Shown here: positions 38,701-46,796 of the stretch, one piece after another
How positions within the stretch are numbered: position 1 is the first letter of the stretch
Layout: each line of letters begins with the position of its first letter
From: Paludibacteraceae bacterium
Lineage (GTDB): Bacteria > Bacteroidota > Bacteroidia > Bacteroidales > Paludibacteraceae
Assembly (NCBI GenBank): GCA_017551025.1
Contig: JAFZNG010000029.1
Location: 1-61,445 of the forward strand
Length of the DNA: 61,445 nucleotides
Reading direction: 5' to 3'
The notes under the pieces: model-generated
What the model saw: the letters and a program-made list of their open reading frames with translations, nothing else
The model's database searches: none
Told to the model about the DNA's origin: nothing
Translations under genes and position numbers: made by a program

Positions 38701-39836
38701 CACTGCAATATTCGTTGGACGAAACCAATTGGAGTGCCAACATTCCTATAGCTACCAATGCTGGTAATTATACTGTTTATTACCGCGTGGTAGCGGATGA
38801 TAACCACTTAGACAACCCCGGTTCATCTGTCGCTGTTACTATTTCTCCGGCTCCGCTGAGCATCACTGCCGATAACAAGCAAGTTGTCTATCTCCAAGCC
38901 GCACCGACCTATACAGCGACCTACACTGGCTTTGTGAACTCAGAAACAGAGTCGGTACTGACCGGCACATTGGCTTATACCTGTACCTATGCTCCTGGGA
39001 ATGCATTAGGCGATTATGCCATAACCCCGAGCGGATTGTCGTCCGACAACTATGCCATAACGTTCTACGATGGTACGTTGCAAGTCGTTTCGCCCGCTGC
39101 CATCGTGCTGCCTGATAACGAAGACAAGACCTCTTTGCTTACGGCGCTGAACAATCAGACCCTCAACGTTACCATCGGCCGCACCATCTATGCCGGACCG
39201 TATAATACCTTCTGTCTGCCGTTCTCGATGAGTGCTGAGCAGATTGCAGCAAGTCCGCTTAATGGCGCGATACTCAAGGATTACAACGGCGCAGACGTAA
39301 CCGGCACGGGTGCGGAGCGCGATCTGAATATCCACCTGACGGATCTGACGCAGATTGAGGCCGGCAAGCCATTCTTGGTAAAGACCGAAACGAATATCGT
39401 AGACCCGACCTTCAATGGCGTGACAATTACCTATACCGGCGATGCAAATGGCCTGGGGCAAAACATCGTAGCCGACTATGTAGACTTCCAAGGCCTCTTG
39501 GCGCCGTTTGATCTCGCAGGTACCTACCAGAGCAGTCCCGACTACCTCGGCGTAGGTATGGACGGTCGTCTGTATTGGGCAGACGCCACGCTCTCAACGG
39601 CTAAGATGCGTGCCTTCCGTGCCTTCTTCCATGTCAAGGCAACCAGCATCCCGAACTCTCCCGTCCGCCGCGGCATGCATGCCCAGTTCGTTGAGGACGC
39701 CCCGCAAACGCCAACCGGCGTAGAACCCGTAACCGGTAACCCGTCACCCGTCACCGAGAAGATCCTCCGCAACGGCCAGGTAATCATCATCCGCAACGGA
39801 GTAGAATACACCGTCACCGGTCAAAAGTTAAAGTAA
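35787..39836 (+). CDS. Mosaic surface protein B (GLUG, glycine-rich, MBG/YDG)
   Basis: 1349 residues. Signal peptide MRKLFTIFAAVLMSTSLWA. GLUG-type repeats (about 20-300), the unassigned module shared with protein A (about 315-520), an InlB B-repeat (TFNANGGSGGMPQQ to VTLYAQW), a glycine-rich domain (about 640-915, VWGAQGGKMIAAGGLGGYAT, YIYVGGKGG), an MBG and a YDG domain (about 945-1105), then a C-terminal domain nearly identical to that of protein C and the tail ILRNGQVIIIRNGVEY. Probably exported and surface-exposed. Between this C-terminal domain and the tail lies a phrase-repeat linker. Role inferred as adhesion or matrix binding from domain types only. Confidence 0.87.
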   Translation: MRKLFTIFAAVLMSTSLWALNQEGGYYLIGSAQDLKDFAALVNDGNTTANGKLTANIDLQGSLSNQWTPIGNSTYPYNGTFDGQGYTISNLYYHQVVSSAGLFCHAGSSARIKNVRVVVDIDNTGHGATAANGSTEAGGILGTGVEGTLIINCSVAGSVISFSNVGGIAGLGSVTIVNCYNEATVKFYNNNGQVGSGIHGYWGSPTIINCYNVGKVINTAPSATSHMGNIAVSGTATNCYSLENSCQNGASAAWSNKASNGIPGTTMTADAMQNISFTNLLYANALDLRSTYPDIDTWMQDPTTGRPILKQSFKPTEGPWTRAGEITGCCQINYNDAPLNPSIAWKFLNNTQWSGTIFPYKDNTNGLGSQIQATTTGYSKQAIYTLYTATQTVPSYSTMVWNWSFRLSGQYTNLAQQIGLYAGTDLNTLKATALDFTYNNETQAGSDICVGLYSHNGGHPGPSFSQDSNHDIRLDNRNGSTDLQQSVYMIQTHIIWCNEVANTFGTQWMAFKHLNSSYTYYYYKIVTFNANGGSGGMPQQQIENSGALSANTLTRDGYVFAGWNTNADGTGLAYTDQDILTATAADKGPVTLYAQWVPVTYRSALKTGTEDAANWSVPAEWTTMGTAVNVAYSGENKVLTVAAVPTSTSWLYSYTGNIQSFTAPCAGTYELRVWGAQGGKMIAAGGLGGYATCRTTLAQGETIYIYVGGKGGDGVSQAGGEGGWNGGGHGGGAVSGFNGSAGGGGATHISKVNNQVIGSGSGQCTSLVGTNFIIVAGGGGGGGAHGYTSAGNGGGENGGLGTRHDGSAYDHAVQVNYTSQYYYSTGRSYGANGGNGYGESWACEGAGGGGGGYYGGNANVANSTFTTSCQDAGGCGGNSAYNSSLASNFTTTAGVRTSNGQAQIVFLGTAETIPVTKTSTNHYRYAMPNSDIEVRVTYVTEYATLTAPTTKSLTYNGSEQELINAGSTNDGTLQYSLDETNWSANIPIATNAGNYTVYYRVVADDNHLDNPGSSVAVTISPAPLSITADNKQVVYLQAAPTYTATYTGFVNSETESVLTGTLAYTCTYAPGNALGDYAITPSGLSSDNYAITFYDGTLQVVSPAAIVLPDNEDKTSLLTALNNQTLNVTIGRTIYAGPYNTFCLPFSMSAEQIAASPLNGAILKDYNGADVTGTGAERDLNIHLTDLTQIEAGKPFLVKTETNIVDPTFNGVTITYTGDANGLGQNIVADYVDFQGLLAPFDLAGTYQSSPDYLGVGMDGRLYWADATLSTAKMRAFRAFFHVKATSIPNSPVRRGMHAQFVEDAPQTPTGVEPVTGNPSPVTEKILRNGQVIIIRNGVEYTVTGQKLK
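39725..39757. repeat. Phrase repeat in linker of protein B
   Basis: AACCCGTAACCGGTAACCCGTCACCCGTCACCG: near-tandem CCCGTAAC/CCCGTCAC units, read as EPVTGNPSPVTE, just before the C-terminal tail. Protein C has the same linker at 45,345-45,377. Confidence 0.6.
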
Positions 39837-39850
39837 TTATATACACCAAA

Positions 39851-39988
39851 ATGAGAAAGTTATACATCATACCGGAAGTAGCATATACGCCTATCCAGGT
39901 AGGCCACCTGATGAACACCAGTGTCGGCGGAGGAGGTGATGCAAGTACCTTCATCGCGCCGCAACGCAGAAACGACGTCGTATTCTAA
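39851..39988 (+). CDS. Microprotein 3 (45 aa), paralogue of microprotein 1
   Basis: 45 residues: MRKLYIIPEVAYTPIQVG, HLMNTSVGGGGDASTF, IAPQRRNDVVF. The last two-thirds differs from microprotein 1 at only two positions. DNA differences fall mostly at third codon positions, which indicates selection on the protein. It follows surface protein B by 14 bp. Downstream comes a RhuM-family gene and then surface protein C. No signal peptide, and no modification enzyme nearby. Function unknown. Confidence 0.83.
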   Translation: MRKLYIIPEVAYTPIQVGHLMNTSVGGGGDASTFIAPQRRNDVVF

Positions 39989-40027
39989 ATACCGGAAAAT
40001 GTACCAAACACTTATTTTTTAGCACAA

Positions 40028-41074
40028 ATGCTTGCCGATAATATGGAATTAACACATGACAACATTGTTCTTTATCGCTCGGAAGATGGTAAAGTAAACG
40101 TTGATGTAATCTTGACAGACGAGACTGTATGGGTAACGCAGGATCAGATGTGTGTACTTTTTGGGAAAGCAAAATCTACTATTAGTGAGCACCTGAAGCA
40201 TATATTTGAGGAGCAAGAATTAGATCAAAATGTGGTTGTTCGGTTTTTCCGAACTACCACTCAGCATGGTGCATTAGAAGGAAAAGTACAGTCACATAAT
40301 GTAGCCTACTACAACCTTGATGTAATCATCTCTGTGGGTTATCGTGTTCATTCTGTGCAGGGTACGCGTTTCCGTCAGTGGGCGACCCAGCGCATACATG
40401 AATACATACTTAAGGGTTACACCTTAGACGATGAGCGCTTAAAGGGGAACGGTGGACGTTACTTCCGCGAGTTGCTGCAACGCATTCGCGACATTCGTAG
40501 TAGTGAACGTAACCTATACCAGCAAGTGACCGATATATACGCTACAGCCATCGATTACGATCCGAATGCCGAGATAACACGTCAGTTCTTTGCTACAGTG
40601 CAGAACAAAATGCACTATGCAGCGCACCAACACACGGCCGCCGAGGTGGTTTATGACCGTGTGGATAATGAGAAGCCGATGTTAGGGATGACGAATTTTA
40701 GCGGTAATTATATCACAAAAGACGATGTGATTATTGCGAAAAACTACTTGAACGAAGCAGAGTTGCAACGTTTGAATCTATTGGTGTCTTTGTTCCTTGA
40801 TTCGGCAGAATTGTATGCCATGGAGGAACATGCCATGACAATGCAAAACTGGATAGATGAATTAGATAGAATACTAACCTCCAATCGCCGTCCAATATTA
40901 ACCGGCAAAGGTGGTGTGTCTCACCAGCAAGCTATTGAAAAAGCCGAACACGAATATACCGTATATCGTGCACGCGAAATGCGAGAACTGGAATCAGACT
41001 ACGACAAAGCAATTCGCCAATTGTCGCTATTTAGTCAAAATCAATCCAATAGTACGGATAATGGAATACGATAA
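40028..41074 (+). CDS. rhuM: RhuM-family protein
   Basis: 348 residues; an internal ATG at 40043 (MELTHDNIVLYRSEDG) is an alternative start. RhuM features: LYRSEDGKVNVDVILTDETVW, VTQDQMCVLFGKAKSTISEH (a helix-turn-helix-like start), the central SHNVAYYNLDVIISVGYRV and FRQWATQRIHEYILKGYTLDDERL. The C-terminal half (about 190-330) is helical. RhuM was first described on a Salmonella pathogenicity island and is common on mobile DNA; its biochemical role is unknown. It sits between microprotein 3 and surface protein C and interrupts the microprotein-adhesin order seen twice upstream. Confidence 0.87.
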   Translation: MLADNMELTHDNIVLYRSEDGKVNVDVILTDETVWVTQDQMCVLFGKAKSTISEHLKHIFEEQELDQNVVVRFFRTTTQHGALEGKVQSHNVAYYNLDVIISVGYRVHSVQGTRFRQWATQRIHEYILKGYTLDDERLKGNGGRYFRELLQRIRDIRSSERNLYQQVTDIYATAIDYDPNAEITRQFFATVQNKMHYAAHQHTAAEVVYDRVDNEKPMLGMTNFSGNYITKDDVIIAKNYLNEAELQRLNLLVSLFLDSAELYAMEEHAMTMQNWIDELDRILTSNRRPILTGKGGVSHQQAIEKAEHEYTVYRAREMRELESDYDKAIRQLSLFSQNQSNSTDNGIR

Positions 41075-41086
41075 CTTACAATCAAT

Positions 41087-44000
41087 ATGAGAAAATTCTA
41101 TACCTTATTTGCAGCCGTGCTGATGTCCACCGGTATGTGGGCGCAAAGTATTACCGTTTCTATAGATACGGAGAGCAACTTCCAGCCGACCACGATTTCT
41201 AATGGTAGTTTCGACGATGAGCCGTGGATGGTATTTACGTTTGAAAATGAAACGTACTATTCGTGTCCGCATGATAGAAATCTTGACACCGCATCTGACT
41301 CAAAAGATAATGAAAGCGGATATGCTCAAAACGTAGTATTCAATGGCGTAGGTGGTGGTTGGAACACTACAGAACGCACTCTTTGGCGCAGTTCGCTGTT
41401 TGAAATTACCAATTCCACCGATGGTAAGCATAATTATCAGCACAATAGTTCTATTCCGCAAACGGATAAGTATGTTGAGATGAATAATTATCACTCCTGC
41501 ATGTTGTATCAGGATTTGCGGACGAACAGCCACGATGTGATTCGCTGGACGCTCAAGCATGCTGTGACCACAGCCGGAAATGAATACCAGCCCATTCGAG
41601 TGGAAATTGGTGCGCCGAACCGTGACAGCAACGGCAATATCGTCAATGCATCGGGGTGGGCGAATTCGCTCGATCCGCAGATTGTTTTGAGCACAAAGGC
41701 TATTTATCGTCACGATGGCGTTACCGACAAAGACGGTAAGACAAGCAAAATCGGTTTTGGTTCGGCAACGGATCTGCAATATCTTCGCTTGCATAATACT
41801 GACGGAGATCAGCGTAGCGGTTGGTGGACGGCACAAGGTGTATATGCTATTCCGGAAGGACAGACTGTCACGCGCTTTGGTTTTATCTCCGAGGCTGAGA
41901 AGAAGAATCAAGGAAACCTTTTGGATGCCATTACATTCTCCACTCTTATCGGTAACTTGTCGGCCCAACAGCTGGTGAACCACGATGTAGAAGTGAAGGG
42001 TTATTGGGGAGAGACAAACCCGACCAAGCGATTCAAAGTGGTTATCGATGGTGTGGTTCACGATATTGATATGTCATCGGTGGTGGGTAAGAACTTCCGT
42101 ATTATTATTCCAGCCTCTATAGTAGGCACAGCGACTTCTGTCGAGGCATATCACCAGGACTACCAAGTAGCCGAAAACACTATTGCTGTAACGCCGGTGT
42201 ATAGTTCTACGCTGCAATCCGGTACGGATGATGCTTCGCAATGGACTATTTCGCCGGCGGTAGCCGAAGCAGAAACGACGATTGACGTGACATATTCCGG
42301 TTTATTACGGCCTGCAACGGTGGCTACCACACCTATTGCTTCTACTTGGACGATGGAATATACCGGTACCATCCAAAGCTTCACGGCTCCTGCTACGGGC
42401 GTCTATGAACTGCAAGTATGGGGCGCGCAAGGAGGAACATACTCTGATTATAATGCCGGCGGCTTGGGAGGTTATGCTACTTGCCATGCGAACTTAACCC
42501 AAGGGGAGACCATTTATATCTATGTGGGCGGCCAAGGAGGAACAGGCACAAATGCCGGTGCCGGAACCGGAGGTTGGAATGGCGGCGGAACCGGAGGTAA
42601 AAGCTATAGTAGTTATTATCCTTCCGCTGGTGGAGGTGGCGGTGCTACGCATATCTCCAAAGTGAACAATCAGGTAATCGGTAGCGGTAGCGGCCAATGC
42701 GCTTCGCTCGTGGGTTCCAACTTTATCATCGTAGCCGGTGGCGGTGGCGGTGCTGGATGGGCAAAAACCACACCCGGAGTCGGTGGTGGAACACAAGCAA
42801 GTAAGGGTACTAAAATAGTATCAAGTGACAATTATTCTACTTATTCTACTTATTACTATTACAGCACCGATCGATCATACGGAGCAAACGGAGGAAACTC
42901 TGTTCAAGTATCTAACTGTGACGCTGAAGGCGCCGGTGGTGGCGGTGGCGGCTACTACGGAGGAAATGCGTATTGTGCTAATTCCAACTTCCCTTCCGGC
43001 ACAACATTCCAGAATGCTGCCGGTTGCGGTGGAGGTAGTGCCTATAATAGTTCTCTTGCTACAGACTATAGTGCTACTGCAGGCCTGCGTAGCGGAAACG
43101 GTAAGGCGGAGATACGCTTGCTTAGCGTGACCGGTGCTCCATCACTGACGGAGGCTACAAAGGTGGCTGACAACCACTGGCAATATACCGTACCGAACTA
43201 TAATGTGGAGGTACAGGTAGAGTATTATCCTGCTGCCTCAGTAACTACTTCCGGCAATGTTACCACCGAGTATCTTGATTTTGCATCAGCGCTTGCAGCA
43301 TGGGAGAGCAATAGTACGCTCAAATTGCTGATGGATGTAACAACGAATAGTACGATTACTGTGAATAGCCCAAAGACACTCGATCTTAACGGCTTTGGAA
43401 TCAAAGCAAACGGAGTGCGTGTAATGCATGTAGGAGCCGGAGGCAACCTCACTATCATGGATAGCAACACCGATAATCTGACGCATAGATTCTCGATAAG
43501 CTATCCGTACTCCTCCAATATCGTCTATGCAGGTCTGGCTACGTTGGATGAAGCAAACGGCGCGATCGTTATAGAAGGTGGTTATATTACCGGTGGAAAT
43601 GCGTCCAGTGGTACGTGGAGCCCCTATCACCAAGGCGGAGCCGGTATTAGGGTAGATGGCGGAACGGTGACCCTACAAGGCGGAACGATCATCGGAAACC
43701 ATGCTGAAAGTGGTTGGGGTGGCGGCGTGATGGTCACCAATGGCGGTACGTTTACGATGACTGGTGGCGCTATCTGTTACAATCGTGCTGAGTGGGGTAG
43801 TGGTGTTTCTATGTACGGTAACAATGATTTGCAGAGTTCTAATAAACATGGTACGCAGTTCGCTATGTCTGCCGGTTCTATTCATCATAACTATGCGAAC
43901 GGAGGCGATGCAGTGCATAATGTATCCAGAGACTACACGGTTACCTATTCCATGACCGGTGGTAGTATTCACAACAATTATGCCCAAGGCAATTACGACC

Positions 44001-45454
44001 GCGCCGGCTTGCATGTGGATGGTACACGATTCACATGCAACATATCCGGCAATCCGGTAATCATCCATAATTTGAACGGATCGAAAGAACGCGCGTCTAC
44101 GGTGGGTGATGCTATCATGACCATTACCGGGGATATGGACGGTGCGAACATCGGTGTTTGGAAGTCGACGACTGGTGCGTTTACCACGGGGTATAGCACC
44201 TATAATAATGTGCATCCAAGTATGTATTTCCATAGTGAGCATTCAAGCTATGTAGTCGGTTTGAATGCGTCCGGCGAAGCCTACCTGCATGTGCCTTATA
44301 CGGTTACTTTCTCCGGAAACGGCAACGATGGTGGTACTGTACCTTCCGATGCAAATACCTACGCAGGAAGAGGACTCGTAACTATTTCCTCAGCGGTTCC
44401 GACTAAAATCGGCCATTCCTTTGCTGGTTGGCTGAATAGTGTAGATGGTATAACATACGCGGCGGGTGCGAGCTTTATCATTACTGCGAACACTACATTA
44501 ACAGCTCAATGGTCCGTCAACCAATATACGATCACCTTCAATAGCAATGGTGGTTCGGCTGTAGATCCGATTACGCAGGATTACGGAACGGCTATCACGT
44601 CTCTGGCAGATCCGACGCGTACCTATTATGCCTTCGCCGGTTGGAGTCCGGAACTGCCCGCTACGATGCCGGCTGAGGATATCGAACTGACGGCGCAATG
44701 GATAGGAGCCGGAGTAACCCTCTCCGATGCGGATGAGAACTTGACGACTATTCTGACGGCGCTGAACGATGACGTTGCTCGTGATATCACCATCGGCCGT
44801 ACGATCTATGCCGGACCGTATAATACCTTCTGTCTGCCGTTCTCGATGACCGCTGAGCAGATTGCAGCAAGTCCGCTTAATGGCGCGATACTCAAGGATT
44901 ACAACGGCGCAGACGTAACCGGCACGGGTGCGGAGCGCGATCTGAATATCCACCTCACTGATCTCACGCAGATTGAGGCCGGCAAGCCGTTCTTGGTGAA
45001 GACCGAAACGAATATCGAGAACCCGACCTTCAATGGCGTAACGGTTACCTATACCGGCGATGTAAATGGCCTGGGACAAAACATCGTAGCCGACTATGTA
45101 GACTTCCAAGGTCTATTGGCTCCGTTTGATCTCGCCGGTACGTACCAGAGCAGTCCTGACTATCTTGGTGTAGGTATGGACGGTCGCTTGTATTGGGCAG
45201 ACGCCACCCTCTCGACGGCTAAGATGCGTGCCTTCCGTGCCTTCTTCCATGTCAAGGCAACCAGCATCCCGAACTCTCCTGTTCGCCGTGGCATGCATGC
45301 CCAGTTCGTAGAAGACGCCCCGCAAACGCCGACCGGCGTAGAACCCGTAACCGGTAACCCGTCACCCGTCACCGAGAAGCTCCTCCGCAACGGTATACTT
45401 TACATCCTCCGTGACGGCAAGACCTACAACGCTCAAGGCCAAGAATTGGAGTAA
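41087..45454 (+). CDS. Mosaic surface protein C (glycine-rich, beta-helix, InlB repeats)
   Basis: 1455 residues. Signal peptide MRKFYTLFAAVLMSTGMWAQ, nearly that of protein B. Unassigned N-terminal region (about 20-360), a glycine-rich domain (about 400-690) very like that of protein B, a parallel beta-helix-like region (about 780-1010; VTLQGGTIIGNHAESGWGGG, GTFTMTGGAICYNRAEWGSG), two InlB B-repeats (about 1085-1205), then the C-terminal domain nearly identical to protein B and the tail LLRNGILYILRDGKTYNAQG. No MBG domains are visible, unlike A and B. Likely a secreted surface protein. A strong terminator follows. Confidence 0.87.
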   Translation: MRKFYTLFAAVLMSTGMWAQSITVSIDTESNFQPTTISNGSFDDEPWMVFTFENETYYSCPHDRNLDTASDSKDNESGYAQNVVFNGVGGGWNTTERTLWRSSLFEITNSTDGKHNYQHNSSIPQTDKYVEMNNYHSCMLYQDLRTNSHDVIRWTLKHAVTTAGNEYQPIRVEIGAPNRDSNGNIVNASGWANSLDPQIVLSTKAIYRHDGVTDKDGKTSKIGFGSATDLQYLRLHNTDGDQRSGWWTAQGVYAIPEGQTVTRFGFISEAEKKNQGNLLDAITFSTLIGNLSAQQLVNHDVEVKGYWGETNPTKRFKVVIDGVVHDIDMSSVVGKNFRIIIPASIVGTATSVEAYHQDYQVAENTIAVTPVYSSTLQSGTDDASQWTISPAVAEAETTIDVTYSGLLRPATVATTPIASTWTMEYTGTIQSFTAPATGVYELQVWGAQGGTYSDYNAGGLGGYATCHANLTQGETIYIYVGGQGGTGTNAGAGTGGWNGGGTGGKSYSSYYPSAGGGGGATHISKVNNQVIGSGSGQCASLVGSNFIIVAGGGGGAGWAKTTPGVGGGTQASKGTKIVSSDNYSTYSTYYYYSTDRSYGANGGNSVQVSNCDAEGAGGGGGGYYGGNAYCANSNFPSGTTFQNAAGCGGGSAYNSSLATDYSATAGLRSGNGKAEIRLLSVTGAPSLTEATKVADNHWQYTVPNYNVEVQVEYYPAASVTTSGNVTTEYLDFASALAAWESNSTLKLLMDVTTNSTITVNSPKTLDLNGFGIKANGVRVMHVGAGGNLTIMDSNTDNLTHRFSISYPYSSNIVYAGLATLDEANGAIVIEGGYITGGNASSGTWSPYHQGGAGIRVDGGTVTLQGGTIIGNHAESGWGGGVMVTNGGTFTMTGGAICYNRAEWGSGVSMYGNNDLQSSNKHGTQFAMSAGSIHHNYANGGDAVHNVSRDYTVTYSMTGGSIHNNYAQGNYDRAGLHVDGTRFTCNISGNPVIIHNLNGSKERASTVGDAIMTITGDMDGANIGVWKSTTGAFTTGYSTYNNVHPSMYFHSEHSSYVVGLNASGEAYLHVPYTVTFSGNGNDGGTVPSDANTYAGRGLVTISSAVPTKIGHSFAGWLNSVDGITYAAGASFIITANTTLTAQWSVNQYTITFNSNGGSAVDPITQDYGTAITSLADPTRTYYAFAGWSPELPATMPAEDIELTAQWIGAGVTLSDADENLTTILTALNDDVARDITIGRTIYAGPYNTFCLPFSMTAEQIAASPLNGAILKDYNGADVTGTGAERDLNIHLTDLTQIEAGKPFLVKTETNIENPTFNGVTVTYTGDVNGLGQNIVADYVDFQGLLAPFDLAGTYQSSPDYLGVGMDGRLYWADATLSTAKMRAFRAFFHVKATSIPNSPVRRGMHAQFVEDAPQTPTGVEPVTGNPSPVTEKLLRNGILYILRDGKTYNAQGQELE
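45345..45377. repeat. Phrase repeat in linker of protein C
   Basis: Same CCCGTAAC/CCCGTCAC array as in protein B, encoding EPVTGNPSPVTE between the C-terminal domain and the tail. Confidence 0.6.
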
Positions 45455-45460
45455 AAGTGT

Positions 45461-45501
45461 AAACAAGAAAAATCGCTCGACTCGGGCGATTTTTCTTGTT
45501 T
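45461..45501 (+). terminator. Terminator after surface protein C
   Basis: A 15-bp perfect stem: AACAAGAAAAATCGC (45462-45476) with GCGATTTTTCTTGTT (45486-45500). It ends the surface-protein island. Confidence 0.85.
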
Positions 45502-45504
45502 TTA

Positions 45505-45536
45505 TTTGCATATATCAAAAAAAAGCAGTATCTTTG
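45505..45536 (+). promoter_or_regulatory. Promoter of the STAND-type ATPase
   Basis: TTTG (45505-45508), 20 bp, TATCTTTG (45529-45536), preceded by G and followed by CAGCG. Confidence 0.85.
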
Positions 45537-45548
45537 CAGCGAAATTTC

Positions 45549-45575
45549 CGTGACGAAAAATGCGTGACGAAAAAT
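45549..45575. repeat. 13-bp direct repeat in ATPase leader
   Basis: CGTGACGAAAAAT occurs at 45549-45561 and 45563-45575, period 14, between promoter and ATG. It is either a phrase repeat or a binding site for a regulator. Confidence 0.6.
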
Positions 45576-45609
45576 ACGTTATAAATAATAAGTTTAATAT
45601 CAGTATATT

Positions 45610-46743
45610 ATGAATGCAAGCACCGCATATTTTAACCCGTTCTCTATTACGTCTTATATAGGACCGGAGTATTTTTGCGACCGTATTAGCGAGACGCAAG
45701 AATTAGCGGATGCACTGCGCAATAGACGCAATGTGACCTTGATTAGTCCTCGCCGTGTAGGTAAGACCGGATTGATTCAGCATCTGTTTCATTCGCTTGA
45801 TTCCAATCAGGTACATTGTATCTATGTGGATCTATTCAGCACCTCTAATCTGCAGGAGTTTACAAAGGTCTTTGCGGAGGCCGTGTTGAGCGCGCGCATC
45901 ACTCCTTATTCAGAGCGCGTGTGGCAAGAGATAACGCAATTCTTTGGTTCCCTTCGTCCGGTCTTCACACCCGACCCGGTGAGCGGAATGACACAATGCA
46001 CGATTGATATTCAGCCGAAGCGAGAAGAATGGACGCTGCAACAGATTTTTGCCTATATGGAGAAATCGCCGCTACCTTGTTATGTCGCATTGGATGAGTT
46101 TCAAGTCATTGCCGAGTATCAAGACGTGAAGATGGAGGCATTGCTGCGGAGTTATATTCAGCAACTTACTAACGTGCAGTTTATCTTTGCCGGCAGCAAA
46201 AAACATATGATGACCGAGATGTTCGCTTCTGCCAAACGCCCCTTCTACCGCAGTGCGCAGATGATGAATATTGATGTCATAGATAGGCAGCAGTACTATC
46301 AGTTTGCAAGCAATCACCTTTCCGCAAACGGTCAGCAGATGGATGCCGACACATTTTATGAATTATATCAGTTGGTAGATGGCTATACATGGTATGTACA
46401 GGTACTGTTGAATCGACTCTATCAGAGCCGAGTACCGGAAATCGACTTCAACACCGTGCAGCAAACGCTTCGTCAGATCTTGCAGGAAGAAACGGCCTCG
46501 TATCAGATGTATTGTCGTTTAATCACGGATCGTCAATTGCGCGTCATGCGAGCTATCGCCAAAGAAGGGGCTGTAAAAGAACCGGGCAGCAATGCTTTTC
46601 TCCAGAAATACCAACTGGGTGCATATAGTACTGTTCGAGGGGCTATTCTAGCACTGGATGAAAAGGAATTGCTCTACCAAAAAGAGGATGGTAGTTATGT
46701 GGTGTATGACAAGTTCTTTGGACATTGGCTAAAGCAACAATAA
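45610..46743 (+). CDS. STAND-type ATPase (ATPase_2 family)
   Basis: 377 residues. It opens MNASTAYFNPFSITSYIGPE, with YFCDRISETQELADAL before the P-loop LISPRRVGKTGLIQHLF (Walker A near 48-55). Walker B-like region: LPCYVALDEFQVIAEY, with acidic residues in DEF. Sensor-like FIFAGSKKHMMTEMF follows. The C-terminal region is a winged-helix-like domain (RVMRAIAKEGAVKEPGSNAF). Such proteins are common on Bacteroidales genomes as single-gene units; roles are mostly unknown, and some relatives are thought to act in defence or signalling. It has its own promoter just after the surface-protein terminator. Confidence 0.83.
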   Translation: MNASTAYFNPFSITSYIGPEYFCDRISETQELADALRNRRNVTLISPRRVGKTGLIQHLFHSLDSNQVHCIYVDLFSTSNLQEFTKVFAEAVLSARITPYSERVWQEITQFFGSLRPVFTPDPVSGMTQCTIDIQPKREEWTLQQIFAYMEKSPLPCYVALDEFQVIAEYQDVKMEALLRSYIQQLTNVQFIFAGSKKHMMTEMFASAKRPFYRSAQMMNIDVIDRQQYYQFASNHLSANGQQMDADTFYELYQLVDGYTWYVQVLLNRLYQSRVPEIDFNTVQQTLRQILQEETASYQMYCRLITDRQLRVMRAIAKEGAVKEPGSNAFLQKYQLGAYSTVRGAILALDEKELLYQKEDGSYVVYDKFFGHWLKQQ

Positions 46744-46796
46744 ACACAATCGATATGAAACAATATCTATTGACTAAATAACAACCAATCTAACCC

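Noticed and set aside
28894-39988. Microproteins as precursors of a known RiPP class
   Set aside because: The Gly-rich block suggests a leader-core peptide, but there is no radical-SAM, cyclase, peptidase or ABC exporter in the neighbourhood, so no class can be named.
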